From contig NZ_CP062159.1 in NCBI RefSeq assembly GCF_014844035.1, positions 4,588,001 through 4,652,000 of the forward strand: a DNA stretch of 64,000 nt, in the 5' to 3' direction. Shown one piece after another: positions 31,030 to 38,975 of the stretch (the first letter of the stretch is position 1; every line of letters starts with the position of its first letter). This DNA is from Flavobacterium sp. MDT1-60 (GTDB lineage Bacteria > Bacteroidota > Bacteroidia > Flavobacteriales > Flavobacteriaceae). The notes beneath the pieces were generated by a model. That model was given only the letters and a program-made list of their open reading frames with translations, made no database searches and had not been told where the DNA came from. Made by a program: the position numbers and the translations under genes.

Positions 31030-31037
31030 CAAATATA
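31030..31037 (-). promoter_or_regulatory. -7 promoter element for gyrB
   Basis: The minus strand reads TATATTTG, a full match 38 bases before the start codon; no strong -33 box is seen. Confidence 0.45.
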
Positions 31038-31144
31038 TAAAAACGCAAATTATATATCCGTTAAATTCCCATTTAAAGCACTTAAGTTATTAACATATTA
31101 TCAAAAAAAGTCAATTAAAAAAGGAACAATCGATTTTAAATTCC

Positions 31145-31280
31145 AATTTTTTAAAATTCCAAATTCCAAAACTTGATTATGCAAAAAAACCGAAATAAAC
31201 ATCGTAATGTCATTTCGGTTTTTGAAGTTTTTATTTTTACAATTTCAAACGCTAAATTGGAATTTGGAATTTAAAAATTG
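31145..31280. repeat. Nested inverted repeat enclosing the M16 terminator; 26-mer copy 1
   Basis: A 26-base AT-rich word at 31145-31170 (core AAATTCCAAATTCCAAA reading outward) is identical to 34144-34169. An imperfect mirror with TTGGAATTTGGAATT lies at about 31256-31280, so the terminator is nested in a larger palindrome. Confidence 0.65.
31183..31223 (-). terminator. Terminator of the M16 peptidase gene
   Basis: AAAAACCGAAAT pairs with ATTTCGGTTTTT across a 15-base loop; the minus strand ends in a T run. Confidence 0.75.
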
Positions 31281-31291
31281 GGGTTTCCTTT

Positions 31292-34027
31292 TTATGATTT
31301 TTTATTAAAATCTCCTGCATAAACAGAAGTCATTTTATCTAAACTTAAATATTTTTTCAAAACAGTATTAACTTCTTCCACTTTCAATGCTTTAACTTTA
31401 TTTTCTAAATCATCATAATCTTCTAACGGAACTCCGTATTGCAGATAAGTGTTAACTAAGTTCATTAAAGTATCATCGCTACCTAATCTTGTTTTTCTTT
31501 CATTCTGCCAGCTTACCAAATTTGATTTTAGTTCTTCTGCTGTAAAACCATCTTTTAGTGCTTTTGTAATTTCTTCTTTTGTAGCAGTTTCAACTGCATT
31601 CTTTTTAGTCGGATTTAAAAAAGCATAGTATGACCATGACGCAACATCACTTGTAATAGGCACATCAATAAATGAACCCGCACCATAACTAATTCCCTCT
31701 TTTTCTCTTAATCTCATCGGAATTCTTGCACTTAAAAAACCACCACTCCCTAATATTTCATTAGCCATCACAAATGCCGGATAATCCGGGCTGGTTCTTG
31801 TCATTTTAAAACCAATTCTACCAATTGCTACAGCATTTTCTTTATCCGGAGTTATATAATCCTTATCTAATACTTTTGTTTCAAAATAAGTAGGTTTAGC
31901 CAATTCATACTTTGATTTAGAATTCCATTTTCCAAAAGTGTTTTCTAAAATCTGTACTGTCGATTTACCTTCTAAATCCCCTACAACACTTCCAATGCCA
32001 TTATTTCCTCCTAAAATATTTTGATAAAAATCAACTATTTCCGTTTGTTTAATCTTTTTAAAAGCATCTATTTGCTCCTGAATTGTTGGCGTGTAAAAAA
32101 TACTCGTTTTATCATATTTCGTAGTCTGTCTGGTAAGTTCCGTAAAAGCAACGGTTTGAGGATCATTAAGATTAGACTCCAAATAAGTATTATATTCCGT
32201 AATCGTTTTTGTCAGTTCATTTTGCGGAAAAGTGGAATTAACAAGCAAGTCATTTAAAATTTCCATGACTTCTTTAAAACTTTCTTTATAAGTACTGATG
32301 TTAATTGATAAAGTTTGTCCTGAAAAATTAAAATAAATACTAGACTTTAATTGATCCAATCGATCCTGAATTTGTTCTTTTGTTCTGGTTTTAGTTCCTG
32401 TTTTCAATAATTGCGCAAGAATACCGCCAGTATCTGTTTTACCTGCTAATTCTTTTTCATTACTCACCGGAAATTTAAAATTAGCCTGAACTTTACCGCC
32501 TTTTATTTCTTTTTTAATCAAGCCATATTTCGCACCATTGCTCAATTTTCCTTCAACAAAATTTTGTTTTAAATTTTTTATAGAAGCTTCAAATGCAGCT
32601 GCCTCTTTCTCTAAAGCTTTTCCTTTATACTCTTTAGTCAAAGCAACTACTTGCTCATCTGTATATTCCACAGGTTTTAGTCGCTGCTCCTCTTTTGATG
32701 GGATAAAAACTCCAATTGTTCTGTTATTACTTCTAAAATATTTCTCTGCAACTCTTTGGATGTCTTCTTTTGTTAATTTTTCAACAGCATCTCTATACAA
32801 ATATCCGAGTCTAAAATCTCCCGCACCAATAATTTCCGTTAGATTAATTGCAAAAGAAATAGTATTATTCTTAACGCCTTCAATTTGCTTGATAATCTTT
32901 GCTTTAGCCCTGCTTACATCCTGATCCGTATATTTAGTAGTTGTTATTTTATCTAATTCTGTCCTAACAATTCCTTGTGTTACTTTAATATCTTTATCAT
33001 TAGGAACAGCAACTCCAAAATACATAAAACTTGCATCTCGAACATTTGGTTGCCAAACATATAAGCTTGATACTTTTTGAGTTTCAACCAGCGCTTTATA
33101 TAAATAACCTGATGGATCAGAAGTCAAAATTTCACCCAAAGCATCAATTGCAGCAAAATCATTATCAGCATAAGGAACAGTATGGTATAATGCCCCTACA
33201 TTTTTGCTGTCACCAGCTCTTTTAAGCTCAACAAATTTCTCTCCGTCTTGTGCCGGTTCTATTGTATAAGTTTTATCTAAAACCCTTTTTGGTCTTGGAA
33301 TAGACCCCAAATATTGTCCGATATACTGCAATGCTTTTTGTTCGTCAAATTTACCGGCAATAACTAAAGTTGCATTATCCGGCTGATAGTATTTCTCATA
33401 AAAAACCCTAAGCCTATTCACTTTTACTCGTTCAATATCTTCTTTACTTCCAATCGTACTGTTTCCGTAATTGTGCCATAAATAAGCTGTAGAAAGAATT
33501 CTTTCCTGCAAAACACCATCCGGATTATTTTCACCTATTTCGAATTCATTTCTTACTACTGAGAATTCCTTATCAAGATCTGTTTGTAAAATAGTTGCAT
33601 TAATCATTCGATCGGCTTCCATTTCAATACTCCATTTTAAATTTTCATCGTTTGAAGGAAAAATTTCGTAGTAATTAGTCCTGTCTAACCAAGTGGTTCC
33701 GTTGGCAGCTCCTCCCTTATCAGAAAGCATTTTTTTAATATCACCCAAATTCTTGGTACTTTTAAAAAGCATATGCTCTAATAAATGCGCCATACCTTTT
33801 TCTCCATAACCCTCGTTTCTGGAACCTACACTGTAAACAATATTGACTACCATATTACTTTGAGAAGCATCTGGAATCAAAAGAACTTTTAATCCGTTAT
33901 TTAAAGAATATTCTTTAACACCTTCTACATTAGTAATGTATTTGGGTGTCTCCGCTTTTTGTGCATAAACTGAACTCAACGAAATAAATGAGCAGTACAA
34001 AATTCCACTTAGTAATAGGTTTCTCAT
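31292..34027 (-). CDS. M16 family zinc metallopeptidase, two-domain
   Basis: An exported insulinase-family peptidase of 911 residues made of two M16 units. A signal peptide (ending SSVYAQ) is followed by the active N-terminal unit with the inverted zinc motif HLLEH at 81-85 and the downstream glutamate region ENLKWSIEMEADRM. The second unit starts near residue 500 (FVEGKLSNGAKYGLIKKEIKGG) and lacks HxxEH, as usual for the inactive half that closes the chamber. These proteins degrade peptides in the periplasm. In Bacteroidota the two halves may be separate genes; here they are fused. Promoter element at 34068. Confidence 0.93.
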   Translation of the reverse strand: MRNLLLSGILYCSFISLSSVYAQKAETPKYITNVEGVKEYSLNNGLKVLLIPDASQSNMVVNIVYSVGSRNEGYGEKGMAHLLEHMLFKSTKNLGDIKKMLSDKGGAANGTTWLDRTNYYEIFPSNDENLKWSIEMEADRMINATILQTDLDKEFSVVRNEFEIGENNPDGVLQERILSTAYLWHNYGNSTIGSKEDIERVKVNRLRVFYEKYYQPDNATLVIAGKFDEQKALQYIGQYLGSIPRPKRVLDKTYTIEPAQDGEKFVELKRAGDSKNVGALYHTVPYADNDFAAIDALGEILTSDPSGYLYKALVETQKVSSLYVWQPNVRDASFMYFGVAVPNDKDIKVTQGIVRTELDKITTTKYTDQDVSRAKAKIIKQIEGVKNNTISFAINLTEIIGAGDFRLGYLYRDAVEKLTKEDIQRVAEKYFRSNNRTIGVFIPSKEEQRLKPVEYTDEQVVALTKEYKGKALEKEAAAFEASIKNLKQNFVEGKLSNGAKYGLIKKEIKGGKVQANFKFPVSNEKELAGKTDTGGILAQLLKTGTKTRTKEQIQDRLDQLKSSIYFNFSGQTLSINISTYKESFKEVMEILNDLLVNSTFPQNELTKTITEYNTYLESNLNDPQTVAFTELTRQTTKYDKTSIFYTPTIQEQIDAFKKIKQTEIVDFYQNILGGNNGIGSVVGDLEGKSTVQILENTFGKWNSKSKYELAKPTYFETKVLDKDYITPDKENAVAIGRIGFKMTRTSPDYPAFVMANEILGSGGFLSARIPMRLREKEGISYGAGSFIDVPITSDVASWSYYAFLNPTKKNAVETATKEEITKALKDGFTAEELKSNLVSWQNERKTRLGSDDTLMNLVNTYLQYGVPLEDYDDLENKVKALKVEEVNTVLKKYLSLDKMTSVYAGDFNKKS

Positions 34028-34067
34028 AGATTGTATTTGATTATTAGAATTAATTGTTCTTGGTAAT

Positions 34068-34075
34068 CAAATATA
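34068..34075 (-). promoter_or_regulatory. -7 promoter element for the M16 peptidase gene
   Basis: The minus strand reads TATATTTG, a full match about 40 bases before the start codon; the -33 box is weak. Confidence 0.42.
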
Positions 34076-34143
34076 GTATTTTTCTTAAATACGATAATCT
34101 GAAATTAACTAAGTTTTAGCAATTTACATAAAAATTAAATCTT

Positions 34144-34169
34144 AATTTTTTAAAATTCCAAATTCCAAA
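34144..34169. repeat. 26-mer intergenic repeat, copy 2
   Basis: Identical to 31145-31170. Together with the AATTGGAATTT-rich stretch at about 34240-34270 it again encloses a gene terminator. Confidence 0.7.
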
Positions 34170-34177
34170 CAGACCAT

Positions 34178-34218
34178 AAAAAAATCTGAAACTAGCATTT
34201 ATAATGTAGTTTCAGATT
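34178..34218 (-). terminator. Terminator of the second asparagine synthetase gene
   Basis: A perfect 12-bp stem (AATCTGAAACTA at 34183-34194 with 34207-34218) is followed on the minus strand by seven T. Confidence 0.82.
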
Positions 34219-34271
34219 CATATTATTTGTCAATTTCAAAAATTGGAATTTAAATTTCTTTTTTGGAATTT

Positions 34272-35888
34272 TTAAACAACAACTCCAGATTTCGAAATCT
34301 CCTTACCTGCATTTACGTGAGCTGAATTAGCTCTGCCACTCGGATCCTGATTGTCTTGCCATTTAGGAATCCATTTGCGTACTGTTTGAGCAGCACTAAC
34401 TTGTGGATAATATTTATGAAATATTGATCTGTAAAAATAAGCTTCTTTTGTTGTTGGTGAATTATATGGAAATTCTGCAGCAGCTCCGGCCAATTGTTCA
34501 TCTGAAACCTGTTCAGCACAATATTTGATTAATTCATCAACCCAGTTATAACCCACTCCGTCTGAAAATTGCTCTTTTTGTCTCCATAAAATTTCTCCCG
34601 GTAAATATGGATCTTCGGGCGTATCAAATGCTTTCCTTAAAATATATTTTTCAATATCATCATACGTTTTTGGCTGTTTTTCTTCCGTTTTAATTCGGAT
34701 TGCCACATCCAGAAAAGCTGTATCTAAAAACGGAATTCTCGCTTCTAAACCTGTTGCCATTGTCGTTTTATCGGCACGCAATAAATCGGCAGTAAACAAC
34801 TTCTGAACTCTTTCAATGGTTTCATCCTGAAATTCTTCTGATGATGGAGCGTTTCTAAAATACAAATGTCCACCAAAAATCTCATCGGCACCTTCTCCTG
34901 AAAGAATTACTTTTATTCCTTTTTCACTTATTGCTTTTGACAACAAATACATCGGAACTCCGGCTCTTACAGAAATAATATCATAGGTCTCAATATGATA
35001 AATTACTTTTTCTATGATTTCAACACCTTCTGCTACACTAAAATGTATTTCATGATGATCAGTTCCTAAAAATTCTGCTGCTTTTCTGGCCGCAATATTA
35101 TCAGGCGCATCAGCATTTAATCCAATAGAAAACGACTGTAGTTTTTTTCCGTTCTCAGCATATAATCGAGCTGCAATAGACGATGTTAAAGACGAATCTA
35201 ATCCACCTGATAACAAAACCCCAAGGGGAGCTTCGCTCATTAAACGTTTACGGGTAGCTTCGACTAAAGTCTCACGAATCAAATCTAAATCCAGGCTTTC
35301 TACAGCTTTTTTGTGGTCTTCATAATCAGGACGATAATATTTAACGAAACCTGTCTTAGCCGTATAATAATGCCCCGGAGGAAAAGTTGAAAATGATTTA
35401 CACTGATCTGAAATTGATTTCATTTCTGAAGAAAAATAAATTCTTCCTCTTTCGTCCAATCCATAATACAAAGGTTTTACCCCAATTGGGTCTCTTCCGG
35501 CAATGTAGTCATCACCATCAATAACCACAAAAGCAAAATCTCCATCAAGCATATTACAGAAATTATATCCAAATTCTTCGTACAAATGCACAATAACTTC
35601 TGAATCAGATTTTGTTCTGAATACATGCTCTTTTAAAACGGTATTTTTTAATTCCTGATAGTTATAAATCTCGCCATCATGAACCATCCAGGCTTTATTT
35701 GACCCCTGAATAGGCTGTTTACCTGTCTGTAAGTCAACAATTGATAAACTTTCATGACAAATAATACTTCCATTCTCCATAATATGCAAATCATTCTCAT
35801 CAGGACCACGATGGGACATTCTTTTAGAAAGTTCTTTTACAAGTTTCGGGTCTTTTCCTTTACCAATAACTGCCAATAATCCAGACAT
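34272..35888 (-). CDS. Asparagine synthetase-like protein with altered glutaminase site
   Basis: A 538-residue homologue of AsnB in tandem with a normal copy. The synthetase half is intact: the ATP-pyrophosphatase loop SGGLDSS near residue 228, then LSGEGADEIFGGH. In the N-terminal glutaminase half the protein starts MSGLLAVIG, so the nucleophilic Cys after Met1 is Ser. The equivalents of E. coli AsnB Arg49 and Asn74 are Ser (HESL for HERL) and Asp (DGEIYN for NGEIYN). HRGPD and the SDSEV aspartate are kept. It probably cannot use glutamine and may depend on ammonia or act on another acid. It shares the QKEQFSDGVGYNW segment with its neighbour, suggesting an old duplication. Confidence 0.85.
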   Translation of the reverse strand: MSGLLAVIGKGKDPKLVKELSKRMSHRGPDENDLHIMENGSIICHESLSIVDLQTGKQPIQGSNKAWMVHDGEIYNYQELKNTVLKEHVFRTKSDSEVIVHLYEEFGYNFCNMLDGDFAFVVIDGDDYIAGRDPIGVKPLYYGLDERGRIYFSSEMKSISDQCKSFSTFPPGHYYTAKTGFVKYYRPDYEDHKKAVESLDLDLIRETLVEATRKRLMSEAPLGVLLSGGLDSSLTSSIAARLYAENGKKLQSFSIGLNADAPDNIAARKAAEFLGTDHHEIHFSVAEGVEIIEKVIYHIETYDIISVRAGVPMYLLSKAISEKGIKVILSGEGADEIFGGHLYFRNAPSSEEFQDETIERVQKLFTADLLRADKTTMATGLEARIPFLDTAFLDVAIRIKTEEKQPKTYDDIEKYILRKAFDTPEDPYLPGEILWRQKEQFSDGVGYNWVDELIKYCAEQVSDEQLAGAAAEFPYNSPTTKEAYFYRSIFHKYYPQVSAAQTVRKWIPKWQDNQDPSGRANSAHVNAGKEISKSGVVV

Positions 35889-35972
35889 ACTATTCTATTT
35901 TTTATTATTATTTTTTTCACTTCCCTCATGAAGCGAATTAACTTTAAAATTGATTTTAATTTCACATTTGAG

Positions 35973-35980
35973 CAAAACTA
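35973..35980 (-). promoter_or_regulatory. -7 promoter element for the altered asparagine synthetase gene
   Basis: The minus strand reads TAGTTTTG, a full TAnnTTTG match about 85 bases before the start codon, without a clear -33 box. Confidence 0.4.
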
Positions 35981-36130
35981 AATATATTCCTGTATTTTCT
36001 TGAATTCTTTCTTAATCTTGTAGATTTAAACTGCCTTTAAACAAAACATCAAATATAAAAAGAAAGTTAAATATTATCGAAAAAAAAATCATAAGTCGTT
36101 GAAATTATGAATTTAACAATTTAAAAGACG

Positions 36131-36157
36131 AAAAACGTCCTCTAAAATAGAGAACGT
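36131..36157 (-). terminator. Terminator of asnB
   Basis: A ten-base stem with one G-T pair (36135-36144 and 36148-36157) and a three-base loop; the minus strand continues into T5. Confidence 0.72.
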
Positions 36158-36195
36158 CTTTGCTTAATATATACTAAATTCAAAAATTCATTTTT

Positions 36196-37872
36196 TTATG
36201 CTTTCTCATAAGCATCATCGTGCACACTTGCCACTGCTCTACCAGAAGGATCATTCATGTTTTTGAATGCTTCATCCCATTCCAAAGCGATTTTTGTACT
36301 ACAAGCAACACTTGCTTCCTGAGGCACACATAAAGCTGCGGCATCACTCGGGAAATGTTCAGCGAAAATTGAACGGTAGTAATATTCTTCTTTAGAAGTT
36401 GGCGTTTGTAACGGGAACTTATATCTTGCATTTGCCAATTGTTCGTCTGAAACTTCTTTAGCTACCACTTCTTTCAAAGTATCAATCCAGCTGTACCCTA
36501 CTCCATCAGAAAATTGTTCTTTTTGTCTCCATGCTACACTTTCCGGTAACATATCTTCAAAAGCTTTACGAACTACCCATTTTTCCATCGGGTGTTCTTT
36601 GTTGATCATTTTATCTTGTGGATTGATGCGCATCGCAACATCCATAAATTCTTTATCCAAGAAAGGAACACGGCCTTCAATTCCCCAGGCTGCCAAACTT
36701 TTGTTGGCACGCAAACAATCGTACATATGCAATTTTCCTAATTTACGAACGTTTTCTTCGTGGAATTCTCTTGCGTTTGGTGCTTTATGGAAGTATAAAT
36801 ATCCTCCAAACAACTCATCTGCACCTTCACCGGAAAGAACCATTTTAATTCCCATTGATTTAATAACTCTCGCCATTAACCACATTGGAGTTGAAGCTCT
36901 AACGGTAGTTACATCATAAGTCTCCAGGTTGTAAATTACATCACGAACTGCATCTAAGCCTTCCTGGATTGTAAATTTAATTTCGTGGTGAATTGTTCCG
37001 ATGTACTTTGCAACAATTTGAGCAGCTGCTAAATCAGGAGAACCGTCAAGTCCAACTGAAAAAGAGTGCAATTGTGGGTACCACGCATCAGTAGTATCAT
37101 CAGATTCAATACGTTTTTGAGCAAATTTTTTGGCTACAGCCGAAGTAATAGAAGAATCTAAACCTCCTGAAAGTAATACTCCGTAAGGAACGTCACTCAT
37201 TAATTGTCTGTGAACTGCAGCTTCAAGTGCTTTTTTGATTTCAGGAATACTTGTTTCGTTATCTTTTACTGCGTCATAATCTACCCAGTCTCTTTTGTAC
37301 CATTGTACAAATTCTCCGTCTTTGCTTGTCATGTAATGTCCTGGAGGAAACAACTGAATTTTAGTACAATATCCTTCTAAAGCTTTTAATTCAGAAGCTA
37401 CATAAAAAGTTCCATGCTGGTCCCAACCAATGTATAATGGAATAATTCCCATATGGTCACGGGCAATAAAATACTCGTCTTTCTCAACATCGTAAATTGC
37501 AAATCCGAAGATTCCATTCATTTCATCAATAAAGTGAGGTCCTTTTTCTTTGTAAAGAGCAAGAATAACTTCGCAGTCACTTTCTGTTTGAAAGTTATAT
37601 TTTCCTTCAAATTGTTTACGCAATTCTCTGTGGTTGTATATTTCACCATTTGCAGCCAAAACCAACTTTTTATCTTCTGTAAATAAAGGTTGTTTTCCTG
37701 AAGCCGGATCAACAATCGCTAAACGCTCATGAGAAAGAATCGCTTTATCATTACTGTAAATCCCGCTCCAGTCTGGTCCACGGTGACGAATGATTTTAGA
37801 CATTTCTAATACTTGAGGTCTTAAAGTTTCGGCTTTTTGTTTTAGATCAAAGGCACATACGATTCCGCACAT
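36196..37872 (-). CDS. asnB: Asparagine synthetase B, glutamine-hydrolysing
   Basis: It makes asparagine from aspartate, ATP and glutamine. The ATG at 37872 gives MCGIVCAFD, with the catalytic Cys immediately after the initiator Met. An in-frame ATG at 37914 would bury this Cys and is rejected. The glutaminase domain keeps RHRGPDWSG, HERLAIVD (Arg49 equivalent), NGEIYN (Asn74 equivalent) and ESDCEV. The synthetase domain has SGGLDSS near 230 and LSGEGADELFGG. The 558-residue length matches E. coli AsnB. It is followed 307 bases later by the altered paralogue. Confidence 0.95.
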   Translation of the reverse strand: MCGIVCAFDLKQKAETLRPQVLEMSKIIRHRGPDWSGIYSNDKAILSHERLAIVDPASGKQPLFTEDKKLVLAANGEIYNHRELRKQFEGKYNFQTESDCEVILALYKEKGPHFIDEMNGIFGFAIYDVEKDEYFIARDHMGIIPLYIGWDQHGTFYVASELKALEGYCTKIQLFPPGHYMTSKDGEFVQWYKRDWVDYDAVKDNETSIPEIKKALEAAVHRQLMSDVPYGVLLSGGLDSSITSAVAKKFAQKRIESDDTTDAWYPQLHSFSVGLDGSPDLAAAQIVAKYIGTIHHEIKFTIQEGLDAVRDVIYNLETYDVTTVRASTPMWLMARVIKSMGIKMVLSGEGADELFGGYLYFHKAPNAREFHEENVRKLGKLHMYDCLRANKSLAAWGIEGRVPFLDKEFMDVAMRINPQDKMINKEHPMEKWVVRKAFEDMLPESVAWRQKEQFSDGVGYSWIDTLKEVVAKEVSDEQLANARYKFPLQTPTSKEEYYYRSIFAEHFPSDAAALCVPQEASVACSTKIALEWDEAFKNMNDPSGRAVASVHDDAYEKA

Positions 37873-37911
37873 AATTATATATTTTAAATTGTAAATTTTA
37901 TTTTGATAAGG

Positions 37912-37919
37912 CAAAGATG
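37912..37919 (-). promoter_or_regulatory. Candidate -7 promoter element for asnB
   Basis: The minus strand reads CATCTTTG, seven of eight consensus positions, about 40 bases before the start codon. A palindrome (TTTTACAT, five bases, ATGTAAAA at 37986-38006) lies about 70 bases further upstream and might be an operator. Confidence 0.35.
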
Positions 37920-38014
37920 CGGTATTGGTTATAATTGAAAAACATAAATATTCATTTCAGTTACAATTTAAAACCATAATTTATGTTTTACATATAAAAT
38001 GTAAAATTTTAACA

Positions 38015-38054
38015 CAAAAAAAAGCTCCGAACTTGAAAATTTCAATTTCGGGAC
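38015..38054 (-). terminator. Terminator of the Gre-like gene
   Basis: A 12-base stem with one mismatch (minus strand CCGAAATTGAAA with TTTCAAGTTCGG) precedes a run of eight T. It is about 300 bases from the stop codon, so read-through across the dispersed repeat is implied. Confidence 0.6.
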
Positions 38055-38182
38055 TAAATAAAGCGCAAAACGCAAGGTTTTCAAGAGATCTTTGAACTAT
38101 ATTTTGATATCTTAAAGAAACATTGAAAAATATTCAATGAGAAGAAACAATCTTTGCTTTAAATTATTTTAAGTTCAATCTT

Positions 38183-38306
38183 GTCATTTCGACGCAGGAG
38201 AAATCCTCGCGAGAAGCTCGACAAAGATTTGATTCTCGTTGCGGAATTACTTGTGGGGATTTGCTTCGCCAGTCGCTATCGTTTGAGTCTCCTTCGTCGA
38301 AATGAC
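38183..38306. repeat. 124-bp dispersed inverted repeat
   Basis: The ends are 19-base arms (GTCATTTCGACGCAGGAGA at 38183-38201 and its complement at 38288-38306, 18 of 19 matching). The interior is GC-richer than its surroundings, with further short palindromes. From memory, very similar ends are common in Flavobacterium intergenic DNA. Confidence 0.75.
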
Positions 38307-38358
38307 ATACTTTGTGGTTATTTGGCTCTGAAAAAGTTCTCAGAATCTATAATTTAGG

Positions 38359-38808
38359 TTATTCAACACTTTCAATAGTATAATGTGTTTTATTAATTTC
38401 AAATTGAAACCCAACTTTATTCCCCATTAAATGTGAACCCAAAGGAGATTGTGGAGAAAGTGCAATAACATTAATTCCGTCAATTGTAATTTTAGGAAGC
38501 GCGACACTCAAATACAAATGAATTTCATTCGCTTTTACTAAACTTCCTGAAATAATGTTTTCTGTTATTTTAGATGCGTCAATTTTATCTAAAATCGCTT
38601 TTTGAGTTATAGCTTCTTTTAGTTTATTGGTCAGTTTTTCCTGTTCGATATGCATCATTGACAAAGCCGTTTCGTGCTTATCGCCGGCAGAACCTTTGGC
38701 GTCGTTTTTAGAATCTTCAGTCAAAGCCGAAATCATGTCTCTAAAAACATCTATTCGGTCCTGAACCATTTGTAAATAATGAGAATGTATTTTTTGTTTG
38801 AAGTCCAT
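38359..38808 (-). CDS. GreA/GreB C-terminal-like domain protein
   Basis: A 149-residue protein. The N-terminal half is helical and charged (MDFKQKIHSHYLQMVQDRID...HIEQEKLTNKLKEAI). The C-terminal half matches the FKBP-like fold of Gre transcript-cleavage factors, with SPQSPLGSHLMGNKVGFQFEI followed by a final beta strand. The N-terminal coiled coil is shorter than in true GreA and I do not see the acidic tip needed for RNA cleavage. A role at RNA polymerase is therefore possible but unproven. The frame is open from 38835, but those nine extra codons translate the arm of an inverted repeat, so the ATG at 38808 is chosen. Confidence 0.72.
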   Translation of the reverse strand: MDFKQKIHSHYLQMVQDRIDVFRDMISALTEDSKNDAKGSAGDKHETALSMMHIEQEKLTNKLKEAITQKAILDKIDASKITENIISGSLVKANEIHLYLSVALPKITIDGINVIALSPQSPLGSHLMGNKVGFQFEINKTHYTIESVE

Positions 38809-38817
38809 AGTGTGGTC

Positions 38818-38973
38818 TAACCGCAAGGGGCGCAAAGTTTTTACGCAAAGATCGCAAAAAAAAAGTTAGCCACGAATTACACAAATTTCCACTAATTATA
38901 AAAAACAAGGTTCGCTAAATCCTAAAAAAGACGTAGCGAACCTCGCGTAAAAACTTTGCGAACCTTGCGGTTA
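38818..38973. repeat. Long inverted repeat between the beta-barrel and Gre-like genes
   Basis: Arms of 29 bases at 38818-38846 and 38945-38973 match at 27 positions (outer words TAACCGCAAGG and GCAAAGTTTTTACGC). A second hairpin (GGTTCGCTA with TAGCGAACC) is nested inside. It fills almost the whole 167-base gap between the two genes. Confidence 0.82.
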
Positions 38974-38975
38974 AG

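Larger units (their letters stand above)
35889..36195. other. Noncoding region between the two asparagine synthetase genes
   Basis: It contains a -7 element for the downstream gene (35973-35980) and the terminator of the upstream copy (36131-36157), so the two genes appear to be separately transcribed. Nothing else is recognised. Confidence 0.65.
37873..38358. other. Noncoding region between the Gre-like gene and asnB
   Basis: It holds a likely asnB -7 element (37912-37919), a short palindrome (37986-38006), the Gre-like gene terminator and a 124-bp dispersed inverted repeat (38183-38306). No gene is supported. Confidence 0.7.

Noticed and set aside
37873..37914. Extended N-terminus of asnB from 37914
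   Set aside because: It would place the catalytic Cys at residue 16; AsnB needs Cys right after the initiator Met.
38809..38835. Extended N-terminus of the Gre-like gene from 38835
   Set aside because: The first nine codons come from the arm of an inverted repeat.
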